Assembly (NCBI RefSeq): GCF_026191115.1
Contig: NZ_JAPHOT010000001.1
Span: 558,001 to 622,000, forward strand
DNA: 64,000 nucleotides
Direction of reading: 5' to 3'
DNA from: Legionella sp. PATHC035
GTDB taxonomy: Bacteria; Pseudomonadota; Gammaproteobacteria; Legionellales; Legionellaceae
The notes under the pieces were generated by a model that ran no database searches, was not told where the DNA came from, and worked only from the letters and a program-made list of their open reading frames with translations. Shown here piece after piece: positions 9,144-19,771 of this stretch (the first letter of the stretch is position 1; the number at the start of each line of letters is the position of its first letter). The position numbers and the translations under genes are program-made.

Positions 9144-11876
9144 TTGAAAAGCATAGGTATCAAGTATCAACTGAGGATTACCACCCTAATTCCAGCCTTT
9201 TTAGTCGCCCTGCTTCTCGCTATTTTTTATAATGGACTGTTTGGTAATGACTTAAAACAGCACATGTCCCGTCTGGGCGAAGCATACATCCGTCAATTAC
9301 TTCCTGCAGCACAATACGCCATGCTTCGACGTGATGATCGCACATTGCAGGGGTTGATTAATGCATCCACAATCAATCCAGAAGTAAAAGCCCTCGCTTT
9401 TTACAGTAGTGACGGACAACTGCTGGCTTACCGCGGTGGGAAACATTCACTGAATAAACCCTTCAATCCTCCTAAATTTACAGGGGATTATATAGAAAGC
9501 AAGCAAATTAATCCTTTTACCATTAACTTCATCGCACCCGTTACGATCCCCAAATTTAATCTTTATTCCAACTCGTCTTTTAAAAACATCCTCAGTCCAA
9601 TGGCCACTCGTGCCGATGATATTTTAGGTTGGTTGTCCATTGATATCGATACTCGTTCGATGATCATCAAACGTTATCAAATGCTCATCGTAACCATTTT
9701 TATCACTCTTTTTGGTTTGCTCATGGGATTGACCATCCACTACTTTCTCTCGAAGCGGATTTATTTACCCATTTCCCGTTTACGTCGGAGCATGAAACAA
9801 ATTTTACGCAATGAGTTCGAAACAGAAATCAAAACAACGAGCCCAGGTGAACTAGGCATCATTGAGCAAGGATGTGCCCATTTACAAAAAAAATACCTCG
9901 AAACGATACGCGACTTAAATCAACATATCGAAATCGCCACTGAAGATTTACAGCAAAGTCTTGAACTCTTAGAAGAAAAAAACATTGAGCTTTCGCTTGA
10001 AAAGAAAAAAATAGAAGAGAAAAGTCGGCAAAAATCAGAATTTATTGCCAATATGAGTCATGAAATCCGCACACCAATGAATGGTGTTATTGGCTTTACT
10101 AATGTTTTATTGGAAAGCAAGCTTGACCCCTTGCAATTAGATTATGTAAAAACAATCAAAGCTTCTGCACAAGACTTGTTGGGAATTATTAATGACATCC
10201 TCGATTTTTCTAAAATTGATGCGGGAAAACTTCACCTCGATTGCATTCCCCTGAATATCCGTCATTGTATCGATGAAGTGCTTACCCTCGCAGCACCCAA
10301 TGCTCATAAAAAAGGGATTGATTTAATCCCCATAACCGATGTCAGTGTACCTAAAATTGTTTTAGGTGATCCCTTCAGAATCAAACAATTTATCACCAAT
10401 CTTGTGACTAATGCGGTTAAATTTACCGATCATGGTTATGTATTGGTCCGCACTAAAGTAGAACAAGAAACAGATAAAGATTACACTTTATGCATCACAA
10501 TCACTGATACTGGTTTAGGTATTTCTCAAGAGGATCAAAGTAAATTATTTACTGCATTTAACCAGGCCGACACAAGCATTACTCGTCGTTATGGCGGTTC
10601 AGGCCTAGGATTAGTCATTTGTAAAAAGCTCTGTGAAGAAATGCATGGACGTATTAGCTTTACCAGCGAGCTCAATAAAGGTTCTAGCTTCACAGCTCAC
10701 GTGAAGGTTGAAAAGTTAGTTGCCTATGAAATAGAAAAAAATCAGATACACCCCTTCGCGCATTTTAAAATGTTATGCTTTGATGATAATTCGCTCCATC
10801 TGGAAGCACTATGCAATGGCTTAGGTTATTGGGGAATTCAATGTATTCCGGTCAATTCGTTTAACCGTCTTGCGAGTGCTCTTGAGCATAACAAAGACTG
10901 CAATATTGTTTTTCTCAATATCAACAAAGGTTATGAGCAAAAAATCGCCAAAATCATTGCCGAACATAACTATTTTCCATACGTGCTCATTTCCAAATGG
11001 CTTATTAATGATTACACCGCACTTGGAGCCCAGGGCTTTTTATACAAACCCATCAGCATTCAAAAACTTCAAGATGTTATTGAATCCCTCACTAGCCAGG
11101 AGAACATTGAAAAACCGGTCAATCATGAATTGGATGGTTTAAGAGAACAATTACGCTTTATGCACCCTGATTTACTGATTGCCGAAGACAACCCAGTGAA
11201 CAAAATGCTTCTGGACTCTTTATTGGGCACTCATGCAAATATGACTGCAGTTGATGACGGTGAAATGGCGGTATCGGCGTGTAATGACAAAAAATACGAC
11301 CTCATTTTGCTTGATTTGCAGATGCCTAAAGTCAATGGATTAGAGGCAGCTCGACTGATTCGACACAAATCACAACTGAACCGCCATACCCCTATAGTTT
11401 TAATTAGTGCGAACGGCAGCGATGTGAATAGCATTGATTTAAAAAAATCAGGTGTGGATTTTTGCTTGCAAAAACCTATAGATGAAAAACAATTACTGAC
11501 CCAAATCCTGCGGATTACCGATAAAGCAAAACATGCCGCTATAGATTGGCAATTATGTGTGCAAAAAGTATCTGGAAATCAAGCACTTGCCGAAGAGTTT
11601 CTTAGCCGATTTGTGGAGGAGTTACATAAAAATCGTGAAGAATTTATCCAATTAATGCATGATAAAAATATTAAAAAAATAGGCGAGGCAGCACATAAAC
11701 TGCATGGTGCATGTTGTTTTTCTGGAGTGCCAACGCTACAGAAGAAAGTAGTCCAGGTAGAAAAACTGGCCACACATGCTGCTTCAATTGAAGAGCTCGC
11801 CACCCCTTTTGCCGAATTAATTCAAAGCATTGATGCAGTAATTAACGAATATGAACATCAAAAAATAAGAATTTAA
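9144..11876 (+). CDS. letS: Hybrid sensor histidine kinase, LetS/BarA type
   Basis: A 910-residue tripartite sensor kinase. Order of parts: transmembrane helix (about 13-30), periplasmic sensor, second transmembrane helix (about 180-200), HAMP, coiled coil, HisKA with phospho-acceptor His306 in MSHEIRTPMNG, HATPase with GSGLGL, a degenerate receiver-like segment, a receiver with phospho-acceptor Asp724 in LLDLQMP, and a C-terminal HPt domain with His851 in AAHKLHG. This is the BarA/LetS architecture. In Legionella LetS phosphorylates LetA and controls the switch to the transmissive phase through RsmY/Z and CsrA. The start is TTG with GGTGAG upstream. The following PPi-PFK and pilin genes agree with the letS locus of L. 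pneumophila as I recall it. Confidence 0.92.
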   Translation: MKSIGIKYQLRITTLIPAFLVALLLAIFYNGLFGNDLKQHMSRLGEAYIRQLLPAAQYAMLRRDDRTLQGLINASTINPEVKALAFYSSDGQLLAYRGGKHSLNKPFNPPKFTGDYIESKQINPFTINFIAPVTIPKFNLYSNSSFKNILSPMATRADDILGWLSIDIDTRSMIIKRYQMLIVTIFITLFGLLMGLTIHYFLSKRIYLPISRLRRSMKQILRNEFETEIKTTSPGELGIIEQGCAHLQKKYLETIRDLNQHIEIATEDLQQSLELLEEKNIELSLEKKKIEEKSRQKSEFIANMSHEIRTPMNGVIGFTNVLLESKLDPLQLDYVKTIKASAQDLLGIINDILDFSKIDAGKLHLDCIPLNIRHCIDEVLTLAAPNAHKKGIDLIPITDVSVPKIVLGDPFRIKQFITNLVTNAVKFTDHGYVLVRTKVEQETDKDYTLCITITDTGLGISQEDQSKLFTAFNQADTSITRRYGGSGLGLVICKKLCEEMHGRISFTSELNKGSSFTAHVKVEKLVAYEIEKNQIHPFAHFKMLCFDDNSLHLEALCNGLGYWGIQCIPVNSFNRLASALEHNKDCNIVFLNINKGYEQKIAKIIAEHNYFPYVLISKWLINDYTALGAQGFLYKPISIQKLQDVIESLTSQENIEKPVNHELDGLREQLRFMHPDLLIAEDNPVNKMLLDSLLGTHANMTAVDDGEMAVSACNDKKYDLILLDLQMPKVNGLEAARLIRHKSQLNRHTPIVLISANGSDVNSIDLKKSGVDFCLQKPIDEKQLLTQILRITDKAKHAAIDWQLCVQKVSGNQALAEEFLSRFVEELHKNREEFIQLMHDKNIKKIGEAAHKLHGACCFSGVPTLQKKVVQVEKLATHAASIEELATPFAELIQSIDAVINEYEHQKIRI

Positions 11877-11952
11877 ATGATTACCTATCTTCTCACTTAC
11901 TCTTCGCCAAGAGGCTATGAAGACAAGTAATTACCCTTAACCAGGAGAAAGA

Positions 11953-13191
11953 ATGACTATAAAAAATGCAATATATGCTCAATCAGGCGGTGTCACCGCG
12001 GTAATTAATGCCTCTGCTTGTGCCGTGATTCAAACTGCCAGAAAATTTCCACAACATATTGGCAAAGTATATGCAGCCAAAAATGGGATTATTGGTGCCT
12101 TGAATGAGGAGCTTATTGATACATCACTAGAGAGTGACTCAGATATTGCGAAATTATTACAAACGCCTTCTGGTGCATTTGGTTCTTGCCGCTACAAACT
12201 TAAAAATGATGGCGAAGAATACGAACGGTTAATTGAAGTTTTTAAAGCACATGATATAGGATATTTTTTCTATAACGGCGGCGGGGATTCCCAAGATACC
12301 GCACATAAAGTATCGCAAATTGGCTCGAAAATGGGCTATCCGATTACCTGCATTGGTATACCCAAAACGGTAGATAATGATCTTCCCTTTACTGATGCGT
12401 GCCCTGGATTTGGCTCTGTAGCTAAATATGTTGCTGTTTCTACCCGAGAAGCAGGTTTTGATGTTGCCTCTATGGCTGCCTCATCAACAAAAGTCTTTAT
12501 TCTGGAAGTAATGGGACGTCATGCCGGATGGATTGCTGCTGCCAGTGGTTTGGCCAGCCAACACCCTGATGAACCACCCCACATAATCTTATTGCCAGAA
12601 GTTCCTTTTCAACAAGGTAAATTCCTGAATAAAGTGGATGAGTGCGTTAAAAAATATGGTTATTGCGTTGTTGTCGTTTCGGAGGGAATTCGTAACACAG
12701 AAGGTAAATTTTTAAGTGATGCAGGAATTCGTGACGCATTCGGTCATGCCCAATTAGGTGGCGTTGCACCAGTCATTGCTCAGTACATCAAAGCGGAATT
12801 GAATTACAAATACCACTGGGCAGTCGCAGATTATTTACAACGTGCTGCCCGTCACATCGCCTCAAAAGTTGACCTCGATCAGGCTTATGCTCTAGGTAAG
12901 GCCGCAGTAGAATATGCCATAAAAGGGCATAATGCCATCATGCCAATTATCATTCGTGAACAAGATGAACCCTACCAATGGTCTATTGGTCACGTCCAAT
13001 TAGCCGATGTTGCCAATCAAGAAAAAGCGATGCCCAAACATTATATTACAGAGGATGGAATGGGCATTACTGCAGAATGCAAACAGTATTTGTCACCACT
13101 AATTCAAGGTGAAGCTTATCCAGATTACATTAATGGATTACCTGATTATGTTCGTTTAAAGAATCAGTTAGTACCGAAAGTACTCAAATAA
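11953..13191 (+). CDS. pfp: Pyrophosphate-dependent 6-phosphofructokinase
   Basis: A 412-residue phosphofructokinase converting fructose 6-phosphate to the 1,6-bisphosphate. The N-terminal nucleotide-fold region has YAQSGGVTAVINAS, the GGGDSQDTA block, and GIPKTVDNDLPFTD. The lysine in PKTVDND is the mark of the pyrophosphate-using enzymes (ATP enzymes have glycine there), so PPi is the likely phosphoryl donor and the reaction is reversible. EVMGRHAGWIAA is the substrate-binding block. AGGAGA lies upstream of the ATG. It follows the hybrid kinase gene by 76 bases on the same strand. Confidence 0.93.
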   Translation: MTIKNAIYAQSGGVTAVINASACAVIQTARKFPQHIGKVYAAKNGIIGALNEELIDTSLESDSDIAKLLQTPSGAFGSCRYKLKNDGEEYERLIEVFKAHDIGYFFYNGGGDSQDTAHKVSQIGSKMGYPITCIGIPKTVDNDLPFTDACPGFGSVAKYVAVSTREAGFDVASMAASSTKVFILEVMGRHAGWIAAASGLASQHPDEPPHIILLPEVPFQQGKFLNKVDECVKKYGYCVVVVSEGIRNTEGKFLSDAGIRDAFGHAQLGGVAPVIAQYIKAELNYKYHWAVADYLQRAARHIASKVDLDQAYALGKAAVEYAIKGHNAIMPIIIREQDEPYQWSIGHVQLADVANQEKAMPKHYITEDGMGITAECKQYLSPLIQGEAYPDYINGLPDYVRLKNQLVPKVLK

Positions 13192-13444
13192 TGTTTGACT
13201 CAAAACAATATTGTAGCCTGGATTAGGCAGTGCTAGTCCGGGTTATAACTTACTCATTGTTTTCAAATTTGTTTTATCTAGAAGAAACAAAGAATTGCCG
13301 GATTAAAATAATTGTAGAACATAAGCAACAGTTATCTGCTTCTGCTACAATTAAAAGAGGAAAAGAGAGTGAAGAGGACTTCCTTTTCTTGCCATGGCAG
13401 GTTGTGTATATGTTCTGGCAATTTTGTTTTAAGTTTTAGATAAA

Positions 13445-13460
13445 TGGCATTATTTTTGCT
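13445..13460 (+). promoter_or_regulatory. Sigma-54 (RpoN) promoter of the pilin gene
   Basis: TGGCATTATTTTTGCT fits the -24/-12 consensus TGGCAC-N5-TTGCW, with the GG and GC elements exactly 12 bases apart (first base to first base). Transcription should begin about 12 bases past the GC, leaving a short leader of roughly 25 bases before the pilin ATG at 13496. RpoN/PilR control is the known mode for type IV pilin genes. Confidence 0.75.
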
Positions 13461-13495
13461 TGTTTATCGTTGTACCAATCATTAGGGAGCAAATG

Positions 13496-13927
13496 ATGAA
13501 ACAAAAAGGCTTTACGTTAATTGAGTTGATGATAGTGGTGGCAATCGTTGGTATTCTTGCCGCAATTGCTATTCCAGCTTATCAGGATTACGTTGTTAGA
13601 GCTCGTGTAACAGAGGGATTAAGTATTGCATCGTCAGCGAAAACCACTGTATCCGAGAATGCAACAACGGGAGCTAACGATTTAAGCTTGGGTTGGAGTT
13701 TTAATAATCCAACTCCAAATGTTCAGAGCGTAACTGTTGCTGCGAATACCGGAGTAATAACCATTACTTATACGGCTCTTGCAAACAATGTGGTTCTAAC
13801 CTTAACTCCGCAAGCTAACGGTGCAGCACTTGTTCCAGGAACACCACCAACAGATCCAATTACCTGGAACTGTGCAGTTGGAAATGCTGCAGATGATCGA
13901 TATGTTCCTGCGAACTGCAGAATCTAG
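13496..13927 (+). CDS. pilE: Type IV major pilin
   Basis: A 143-residue prepilin. The leader is MKQKG, cut by PilD before F of [20 protein letters not shown]; Glu5 of the mature protein is present, as needed for assembly. A hydrophobic helix and a small globular head follow, with two cysteines near the C-terminus (WNCAVG and PANCRI) forming the disulfide D-region. The start is fixed at 13496 because AGGGAG lies 6 bases upstream and because an upstream in-frame ATG at 13460 overlaps the sigma-54 promoter. A strong terminator follows. Confidence 0.95.
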   Translation: MKQKGFTLIELMIVVAIVGILAAIAIPAYQDYVVRARVTEGLSIASSAKTTVSENATTGANDLSLGWSFNNPTPNVQSVTVAANTGVITITYTALANNVVLTLTPQANGAALVPGTPPTDPITWNCAVGNAADDRYVPANCRI

Positions 13928-13941
13928 TTCTGTTATTATTC

Positions 13942-13968
13942 AAAAAGCCGCTTAATGGCGGCTTTTTT
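13942..13968 (+). terminator. Rho-independent terminator of the pilin gene
   Basis: A 10-bp perfect stem AAAAAGCCGC / GCGGCTTTTT around a 6-base loop, ending in a run of T, 15 bases after the pilin stop codon. Confidence 0.9.
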
Positions 13969-13994
13969 ATTATTAATTTGTAGTAGAGATCACT

Positions 13995-14324
13995 ATGTCA
14001 CGTAAAAATCGTATCGAAGAATTGGTAAGTCAAGAATTAGCTCCCATTTATTTAAACGTCGAAGATGAATCGGCCAATCATCACGTTCCTGAAAATGCTC
14101 AAACACATTTCAAAGTTACTGTTGTTTCTGCACGCTTTACTGACCTATCACGAATCGCACGTCATAGGCTATTAAATCAATTACTAAAAAATGAGTTTGA
14201 TCTTGGGTTACACGCCTTAAGTATGCATTTATTTACCCCTGAAGAATGGGACAATAGGGGTAAAAACGTTTTAAATTCACCTGTTTGTAAAGGCGGGTTT
14301 AATAAAGAAAACCGGAATACTTAG
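13995..14324 (+). CDS. bolA: BolA family protein
   Basis: A 109-residue BolA-like protein. The class II KH-like fold is seen in HFKVTVVSARFTDLSRIARHRLLNQLL, with the conserved H-R of the signature and the LHALSMHLFTPEEW end typical of E. coli-type BolA. BolA proteins partner with monothiol glutaredoxins in iron-sulfur handling and affect cell shape and stress response. It begins 27 bases after the pilin terminator and is expected to have its own promoter. Confidence 0.92.
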   Translation: MSRKNRIEELVSQELAPIYLNVEDESANHHVPENAQTHFKVTVVSARFTDLSRIARHRLLNQLLKNEFDLGLHALSMHLFTPEEWDNRGKNVLNSPVCKGGFNKENRNT

Positions 14325-14511
14325 CATGTACCCCGGTTAGTACCATCTAATCGAGGACCTTTCACCTCCCGCAAGAGATTCTCCCATAAAATAAACAGGC
14401 TATGGAACTCGAGACAGCGGGAAATGAACAACTCAAGCGAACGAGCCGGCATGGTTTTTGCTTTTTCTTTCATGCGATGAGGAGTAACTCTATAATTTAA
14501 AAGGATTTAAT

Positions 14512-14853
14512 ATGAAAATAGAAACATATAAAGAAAGATTTGTTGAATTGACCGAGCATGCCATGAAACTCAGTAGTTCCTGTAAATCAAAGCCTGAGTT
14601 ACAAAAAGAAATTACCGCTCTAAGTAATGAAGCGGTAGTATTTTATAAAACAAATAGCGAGTATAAAGAAAGTGATTATCAATTAAAGATCGAAATTTTT
14701 CTCGAATTTGATAATTTCTTGAAGTGTTTGAAAAGAGATTTTGAGTCTCACAGCCAGATGAGTAACAATAATTCGTTCTTTAAGAAACTCAGAATTAAAA
14801 AATCTGACTCCTATGAGACAATCCCTAACATAGAGAGCTCAAAAGGTTTATAA
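14512..14853 (+). CDS. Hypothetical 113-residue protein
   Basis: A small soluble, charged, mainly helical protein that I do not recognise. AAGGA lies 7-8 bases before the ATG, which supports translation. It has no signal peptide and no membrane segment. The last 30 residues are polar and likely disordered (SDSYETIPNIESSKGL), a style seen in Legionella effectors, but the evidence is thin. Confidence 0.6.
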   Translation: MKIETYKERFVELTEHAMKLSSSCKSKPELQKEITALSNEAVVFYKTNSEYKESDYQLKIEIFLEFDNFLKCLKRDFESHSQMSNNNSFFKKLRIKKSDSYETIPNIESSKGL

Positions 14854-15099
14854 TTTTAAAAGATTATTGACAGGTTTTTTATTGACTAAACAGCCTTTGC
14901 ACTTCCTCTCCTGTAAAAACCTGTCTGTAAACCTACGATAAAATAGGTATTGAATGCCTAGACTAAGATATAATTTGTATTCCACCGTAATTATTTGAAT
15001 TAGAAGCAACAAAATTGCCTCCATATGGTAAAATAAATAGTAACGTCCATTGCTAACTTCCTATATAATGCCTAGCATTTTAACAAGTCGATTTGATTA

Positions 15100-16524
15100 A
15101 TGAACAACTGGTCCTCTGAAAAAATATCTGTCCTGGCCTTAGTGTTACTAATTACTGGTGCAATTGATAGTATAAGAAATTTACCGGGAACCGCCCTATT
15201 CGGTTCTTCATTAATTTTTTTCTTTATCTTTTCCGCAATTGTTTTCTTAATCCCAGTGGCTTTAGTAGCAGCAGAATTGTCCTCAACGTGGTCGGATGAG
15301 GAAGGCGGAATTTACAGCTGGGTGAAGCATGCTTACGGTGAGAATCTTGCTTTTTTTACCATCTGGTTGCAATGGATCAATACCCTAGTCTGGTACCCCA
15401 CAATTTTATCCTTTATAGCAGGTGTTTTGGCCTATTTAATCAATCCTGAACTGGCACAAAATAAATATTACTTGATTTCAGTAATTCTAGTTATTTTTTG
15501 GTCATTAACTCTAATCGCATTATCTGGGTTACGCGCTTCAGCACATTTTGCCGGTCTTTGTGCCATTGTAGGAATGATACTCCCCATGGGGTTTATTATT
15601 TTTCTTGCCCTTATTTGGGTTATTAAAGGAAACCCTATAGCAATTAATATGAGCTTAGAGCATTTGATACCGCACTGGAAAGACAGCCAATCCTGGGTAT
15701 CACTGACTGCAATTATGACTTCCTTTTTAGGTATGGAGCTTGCAGCGGTCCATGTCCGCAATGTGCATAACCCACAAACCAATTTTCCTCGAGCAATGTT
15801 TTTTTCAGTATTGCTTATCCTAACAACGATGATTTTCGGCTCGTTAGCTATCGCTTTTGTTCTTCCAAAAGAGAAGATTAGTCTCATTGACGGCGTACTG
15901 CAAGCCTTTACTAACTTTTTTCATGCGTATAATCTTGAGTGGCTGTTACCTATCTTAATTGCATTATTACTTTTGGGCAGTTTAGGCAGTATGATCAATT
16001 GGATCATTTCGCCAGCTAAAGGCTTGCTTATGGCAGCTAATCATAACTTCTTACCGAAGTTTATGTGTCAATTAAACAAACGCGGAATGGCCTCACGAAT
16101 TTTAATAACTCAAGCGATTTTGGTGACGCTTTTATGCAGTGGTTTTCTCTTATTTCCGAGTGTTAATGCTATTTATTGGCTATTTACTGCCTTAAGCACT
16201 GAACTCTACATCATGATGTATGTTTTGATGTTCATTGCCGCTTGGAAATTAAAAAGCAAATACGCACATCTTCATAGACCTTTCGCAATACCCGGCAAAA
16301 AAGCGGGTTACTATCTGACCTGTATTCTGGGTTTATGTGGCTGCACTATGACTTTAATTGTTGGTTTTATTCCACCAGTTGAATTTATGAATTTTGGTGG
16401 CGCAAATCATTTTCGCTTGGTTTTCTCTATGGGAATTCTAATCATGATGATTCCTGCATTTTTGTTGTATTGGCGAAAAAAATACATTACAAAACCTTCG
16501 GATCAAGATAAAGATATTACTTAA
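15100..16524 (+). CDS. APC-family amino acid permease
   Basis: A 474-residue inner-membrane transporter with about 12 hydrophobic helices. The N-terminal helix pair (LALVLLITGAIDSIRNLP) and the block ELSSTWSDEEGGIYSWVKHAYGE mark the amino acid-polyamine-organocation family, closest in style to the glutamate/GABA antiporter group (GadC/YjeM-like). It probably exchanges or imports amino acids, the main carbon source of Legionella. The substrate cannot be set from sequence. A terminator hairpin follows. Confidence 0.88.
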   Translation: MNNWSSEKISVLALVLLITGAIDSIRNLPGTALFGSSLIFFFIFSAIVFLIPVALVAAELSSTWSDEEGGIYSWVKHAYGENLAFFTIWLQWINTLVWYPTILSFIAGVLAYLINPELAQNKYYLISVILVIFWSLTLIALSGLRASAHFAGLCAIVGMILPMGFIIFLALIWVIKGNPIAINMSLEHLIPHWKDSQSWVSLTAIMTSFLGMELAAVHVRNVHNPQTNFPRAMFFSVLLILTTMIFGSLAIAFVLPKEKISLIDGVLQAFTNFFHAYNLEWLLPILIALLLLGSLGSMINWIISPAKGLLMAANHNFLPKFMCQLNKRGMASRILITQAILVTLLCSGFLLFPSVNAIYWLFTALSTELYIMMYVLMFIAAWKLKSKYAHLHRPFAIPGKKAGYYLTCILGLCGCTMTLIVGFIPPVEFMNFGGANHFRLVFSMGILIMMIPAFLLYWRKKYITKPSDQDKDIT

Positions 16525-16549
16525 TGTCTTTCAAATGAGGTTTTCCTTT

Positions 16550-16587
16550 CATCCAGTTCCCTTTCTCAGGAATCTGGATGAGTTTTT
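16550..16587 (+). terminator. Terminator after the permease gene
   Basis: An 11-pair stem with one bulge (CATCCAGTTCC against GGAATCTGGATG) followed by AGTTTTTATTT, 25 bases after the permease stop codon. Confidence 0.75.
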
Positions 16588-16661
16588 ATTTGCTCCACCG
16601 CAAATCGGTATTCGGAGCTCGATGACTCGATTTTGAGTAAATCGACAAGTGCCGTTTAATG

Positions 16662-16841
16662 TTACAGCGTATCCTTTTCTTCCAATGAAATAACTCGAGC
16701 TTCATGCTCTAACATCACAGGAATATCATCATGGATAGGAAATGCCAATCGATCGAATTTACAGATAAGTTCCTGTTTTTTTAATAATAATTTTCCTTTA
16801 CATAAAGGACACACCAATATTTCCAATAGTTTTTTATCCAC
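16662..16841 (-). CDS. Trm112 family zinc-ribbon-like protein
   Basis: A 59-residue protein matching the YcaR/Trm112 family: [14 protein letters not shown] with a CPxC pair, then [26 protein letters not shown]. The pattern LICK-D-LAFPI-D-IPVML is nearly invariant in this family. Bacterial members are small partner-type proteins, often next to lipid A or capsule precursor genes; the function here is unproven. The GTG at 16841 is chosen over TTG at 16853 because GGAG is 6 bases upstream and the resulting M-DKKLLEI start matches family length. It lies 17 bases downstream of tsaB. Confidence 0.88.
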   Translation of the reverse strand: MDKKLLEILVCPLCKGKLLLKKQELICKFDRLAFPIHDDIPVMLEHEARVISLEEKDTL

Positions 16842-16858
16842 AAAATTCTCCAATGAAC

Positions 16859-17509
16859 TTAAGTCACTTTATTACGTACATATACAGGTTGAGCTTGAGC
16901 AACTGAAATGGGTTTTTGCCCAAAAAATTGCGCAAATTGAATCATAGCCGCCGCAGAAGGATTCACTGTTATTTTATCAATAATTTGTGATTTAACTTCC
17001 GGTGTAAACGCCTCCCAATATAAGTCTGCCCCTACTCCTGCAAGGGTTATAGGTTGATTGCTAGGAAGACTGAGTTCATGCACTGGATTAACATGTTCCT
17101 CTGCTGTCCATTGATCTGGAGCAAAATAAGCCCAGTACATTTCCTGCATACGCGCATCGAGCACGGCCAATATAGGGATCTGGTTCAGCTGTTTTTTCTG
17201 GCGAACCGACCAAGCGATAGCGACTAAGCTACTCACTGGAATCAAATGCAAATCATGAGCATAAGCCAATCCTTTAGCAATACTGCATGCAATACGCAAA
17301 CCGGTAAAACTTCCGGGGCCACGACCAAATACTATGCCATCCAGCTGATGCATTTGTAAACTGGCGAGGGCCATTAGCCTATCAATCATCGGTAAAATAA
17401 ATTGTGCATGTGTTTTTTGATTACTTTGTTCTTCACAAAGTAATTCTTTACCAGTAAGTAAAGCGACACTGGCCGTTTCTGTTGATGTATCAATCGCTAG
17501 CAGTTTCAT
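16859..17509 (-). CDS. tsaB: tRNA threonylcarbamoyladenosine biosynthesis protein TsaB
   Basis: A 216-residue TsaB. The actin-like ATPase-fold start [18 protein letters not shown] and the block [26 protein letters not shown] are family signatures. TsaB scaffolds TsaD and TsaE for the t6A37 modification of ANN-decoding tRNAs in the cytoplasm. The start overlaps the end of the upstream helicase gene by 20 bases, so the two are probably translated from one message. Confidence 0.95.
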   Translation of the reverse strand: MKLLAIDTSTETASVALLTGKELLCEEQSNQKTHAQFILPMIDRLMALASLQMHQLDGIVFGRGPGSFTGLRIACSIAKGLAYAHDLHLIPVSSLVAIAWSVRQKKQLNQIPILAVLDARMQEMYWAYFAPDQWTAEEHVNPVHELSLPSNQPITLAGVGADLYWEAFTPEVKSQIIDKITVNPSAAAMIQFAQFFGQKPISVAQAQPVYVRNKVT

Positions 17510-19448
17510 AATCCAGCTCTAATTCTTTAATAAATGAAAGCACTTTTTGCTCATCTCGTGTTTTTGGTAATTGGGGTAAACTGGCTAAAATACGTCCACC
17601 ATAATCTCTGCTGGTTAGACGAGGATCGGCAATCATTAGAACCCCTTTATCAGTATTATCCCGAATCAACCGCCCTACCCCTTGCTTTAGGGCAATTACG
17701 GCCCCCGGTAAAGAGAGCTCATCAAAACCTGACAAACCTTTTTCTTTTAAGTAAGCCATTCTACCACGAATTACGGGATCAACCGGACTGGAGAATGGCA
17801 ACTTATCAATAATAACGCAAGAAAGCGCGTCACCTTTGACATCCACTCCTTCCCAAAAAGTGGCGGTTCCCAATAAAACCGCATTGCCTAATTGCCTAAA
17901 ACGCTCCAATAAAATTGGTTTTGCCTCTGTTCCCTGAATTAATAAGGGGTAGTTTAAATTATTGCTCATCATTTGAGCAACTTGTTTTAATGCTTTATGA
18001 CTGGTAAACAGAAAAAAACAGCGGCCCCCTAAGGCTTCAATTAAAGGAATGGCTCGTGATACTAATAATTCATAATAGGCTGAATCTTTTGGATCGGGTA
18101 ATCCTCTCGGCAAATAAAGTAAGGCTTGTTGTCGATAATCAAAAGGACTCGGCAACAATAATGTTCTCGCCCCATGTAATCCAAGTGGTTTACAAAAACA
18201 ATCGAAAGAGTCTGCAATAGTTAACGTTGCCGAAGTAAATACATAAGTACACTCTTGGCGCCGGAGCAAGTGACTGAACGTTTCTGCAACATCGTAGGGA
18301 GTAATGTGAAAAACTAAAGTATGTTTAAAACGCTCCAACCAACGTATTTTATTATTACTTTCCTGAGTAAAGCACATCAGAATTCGAGCAAACTCTTCCA
18401 ATCGTTCTTTGCATCGTACCAGTCCAGGAAATTCAGCAAGCGACAATTCGCTAAAGCAGTTCATCACTTCATCTTTTAACGTCAACCAATTAACCCATGC
18501 CCCCATAAACAATTTATTATGCTTTATTTCATGCCAACTAAACCGTTCCTCCGCTCCGGGTAAACCATTTAATAATTCATCCAGGAGCTGATCGGCTTTA
18601 TGGCTTAAGAGTTTTAAAGGTTGATTTGCCAGATCCACAGCCGGCCATTCTTTAATCAGATCATCTAATAAATCACGAAATTGACGCGTTCCAATACGTT
18701 CACCATTGAAATGAGTTGCTATTTCGGCAAGTTGATGGGCCTCATCAAAGATAATGACATCCACACCGGGCAATAACTCGCCAAACCCCTCTTCTTTTAG
18801 GCGTGAATCAGCAAAAAAAAGATGATGATTAATCACTACTACATCTGCATCGAGCGCACGTTTGCGTGCTTTGAGTAAGAAGCAGGTTTCGTGATTAGGG
18901 CACTCAGCACCCAAGCAATTATCCACTGTAGAGGTAACATAAGGCCAGACTGATGAATCCTCACTCAGCTCGGGAAGCTCCGATCGGTCCCCATTTTTCA
19001 TTTGCGATAGTTTACTGCGTACATGAGCCACCTCATGTGCGCATTGGGAGCTTTGAAACTGACCTTCTTCGGAGTGCAGTTCTACGCGGTATTGGCAAAT
19101 ATAGTTGGATCTTCCTTTTAGATTTTGTATGCGTGCAGATAATCCTAAAGCTCTAACCAAAGTAGGTAAATCTTTTTGATAAAGTTGATCTTGCAGGGTT
19201 TTAGTTGCTGTAGAAATCAGTGCTTTTTTGCCACTTAACAAGCAAGGAAGCAAGTAAGCAAATGTTTTGCCTGTTCCAGTACCTGCCTCAGCAATCAAAA
19301 TTGATTTTTCTTCAATTGCTTCAGCAATCGCTACAGCTAAATCAGATTGTGGCTTACGCGCCACAAATCCTGAAATAGCAGTGGAAAGTCGACCTTTCTC
19401 ACTAAGAATTCGCTGGCATGAGTCAGCAAGTGAAGTGATTTCTACCAC
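17490..19448 (-). CDS. yoaA: DinG/YoaA-type ATP-dependent DNA helicase
   Basis: A 652-residue superfamily 2 iron-sulfur helicase (XPD/DinG group). Walker A is [10 protein letters not shown] and the DEAH box is IFDEAHQ. Four cysteines between them (CQYR, then [12 protein letters not shown]) match the 4Fe-4S cluster domain. The helicase C-terminal half has [16 protein letters not shown] and QGVGRLIR. It unwinds DNA in repair; length and layout fit YoaA rather than long DinG with an exonuclease. The start is GTG, overlapping the ferredoxin stop by 7 bases, and no downstream ATG exists near the N-terminus. It sits in a probable fdxA-helicase-tsaB-trm112 operon. Confidence 0.93.
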   Translation of the reverse strand: MVEITSLADSCQRILSEKGRLSTAISGFVARKPQSDLAVAIAEAIEEKSILIAEAGTGTGKTFAYLLPCLLSGKKALISTATKTLQDQLYQKDLPTLVRALGLSARIQNLKGRSNYICQYRVELHSEEGQFQSSQCAHEVAHVRSKLSQMKNGDRSELPELSEDSSVWPYVTSTVDNCLGAECPNHETCFLLKARKRALDADVVVINHHLFFADSRLKEEGFGELLPGVDVIIFDEAHQLAEIATHFNGERIGTRQFRDLLDDLIKEWPAVDLANQPLKLLSHKADQLLDELLNGLPGAEERFSWHEIKHNKLFMGAWVNWLTLKDEVMNCFSELSLAEFPGLVRCKERLEEFARILMCFTQESNNKIRWLERFKHTLVFHITPYDVAETFSHLLRRQECTYVFTSATLTIADSFDCFCKPLGLHGARTLLLPSPFDYRQQALLYLPRGLPDPKDSAYYELLVSRAIPLIEALGGRCFFLFTSHKALKQVAQMMSNNLNYPLLIQGTEAKPILLERFRQLGNAVLLGTATFWEGVDVKGDALSCVIIDKLPFSSPVDPVIRGRMAYLKEKGLSGFDELSLPGAVIALKQGVGRLIRDNTDKGVLMIADPRLTSRDYGGRILASLPQLPKTRDEQKVLSFIKELELDYETASD

Positions 19449-19771
19449 TCTTTCTGTAAATATTGAAGTTTATCCTTAACCTCGTCCCAATCTTTGGCAT
19501 CAGGTGGGGCATCTTTTTTAGCGGTTATATTAGGCCAATTTTTAGCAAGTTCCGCATTTAATTCTTTAAATTGCTGCTGTTCTGAAGTTAAATCATCCTC
19601 AGAAACAATGGCATTGACAGGACATTCAGGTTCACACAATGCACAATCAATACACTCGTCTGGATGAATTACCAAAAAATTGGGTCCTTCATAAAAACAA
19701 TCAACGGGGCATACTTCAACACAATCAGTATACTTACACCTAATACAACTTTCTGTTACTACAAAAGTCAT
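19442..19771 (-). CDS. fdxA: Seven-iron ferredoxin
   Basis: A 109-residue ferredoxin of the FdxA type. The first cluster motif [17 protein letters not shown] and second [12 protein letters not shown] give a [3Fe-4S] plus [4Fe-4S] pair. The C-terminal extension with [10 protein letters not shown] is typical of proteobacterial FdxA. It is a cytoplasmic electron carrier. It heads the run of four overlapping or closely spaced reverse-strand genes. Confidence 0.95.
   Translation of the reverse strand: MTFVVTESCIRCKYTDCVEVCPVDCFYEGPNFLVIHPDECIDCALCEPECPVNAIVSEDDLTSEQQQFKELNAELAKNWPNITAKKDAPPDAKDWDEVKDKLQYLQKEW

Noticed and set aside
13230..13439. 69-codon open frame upstream of the pilin
   Set aside because: Starts without ribosome-binding site and lies in the pilin promoter region; no family resemblance.
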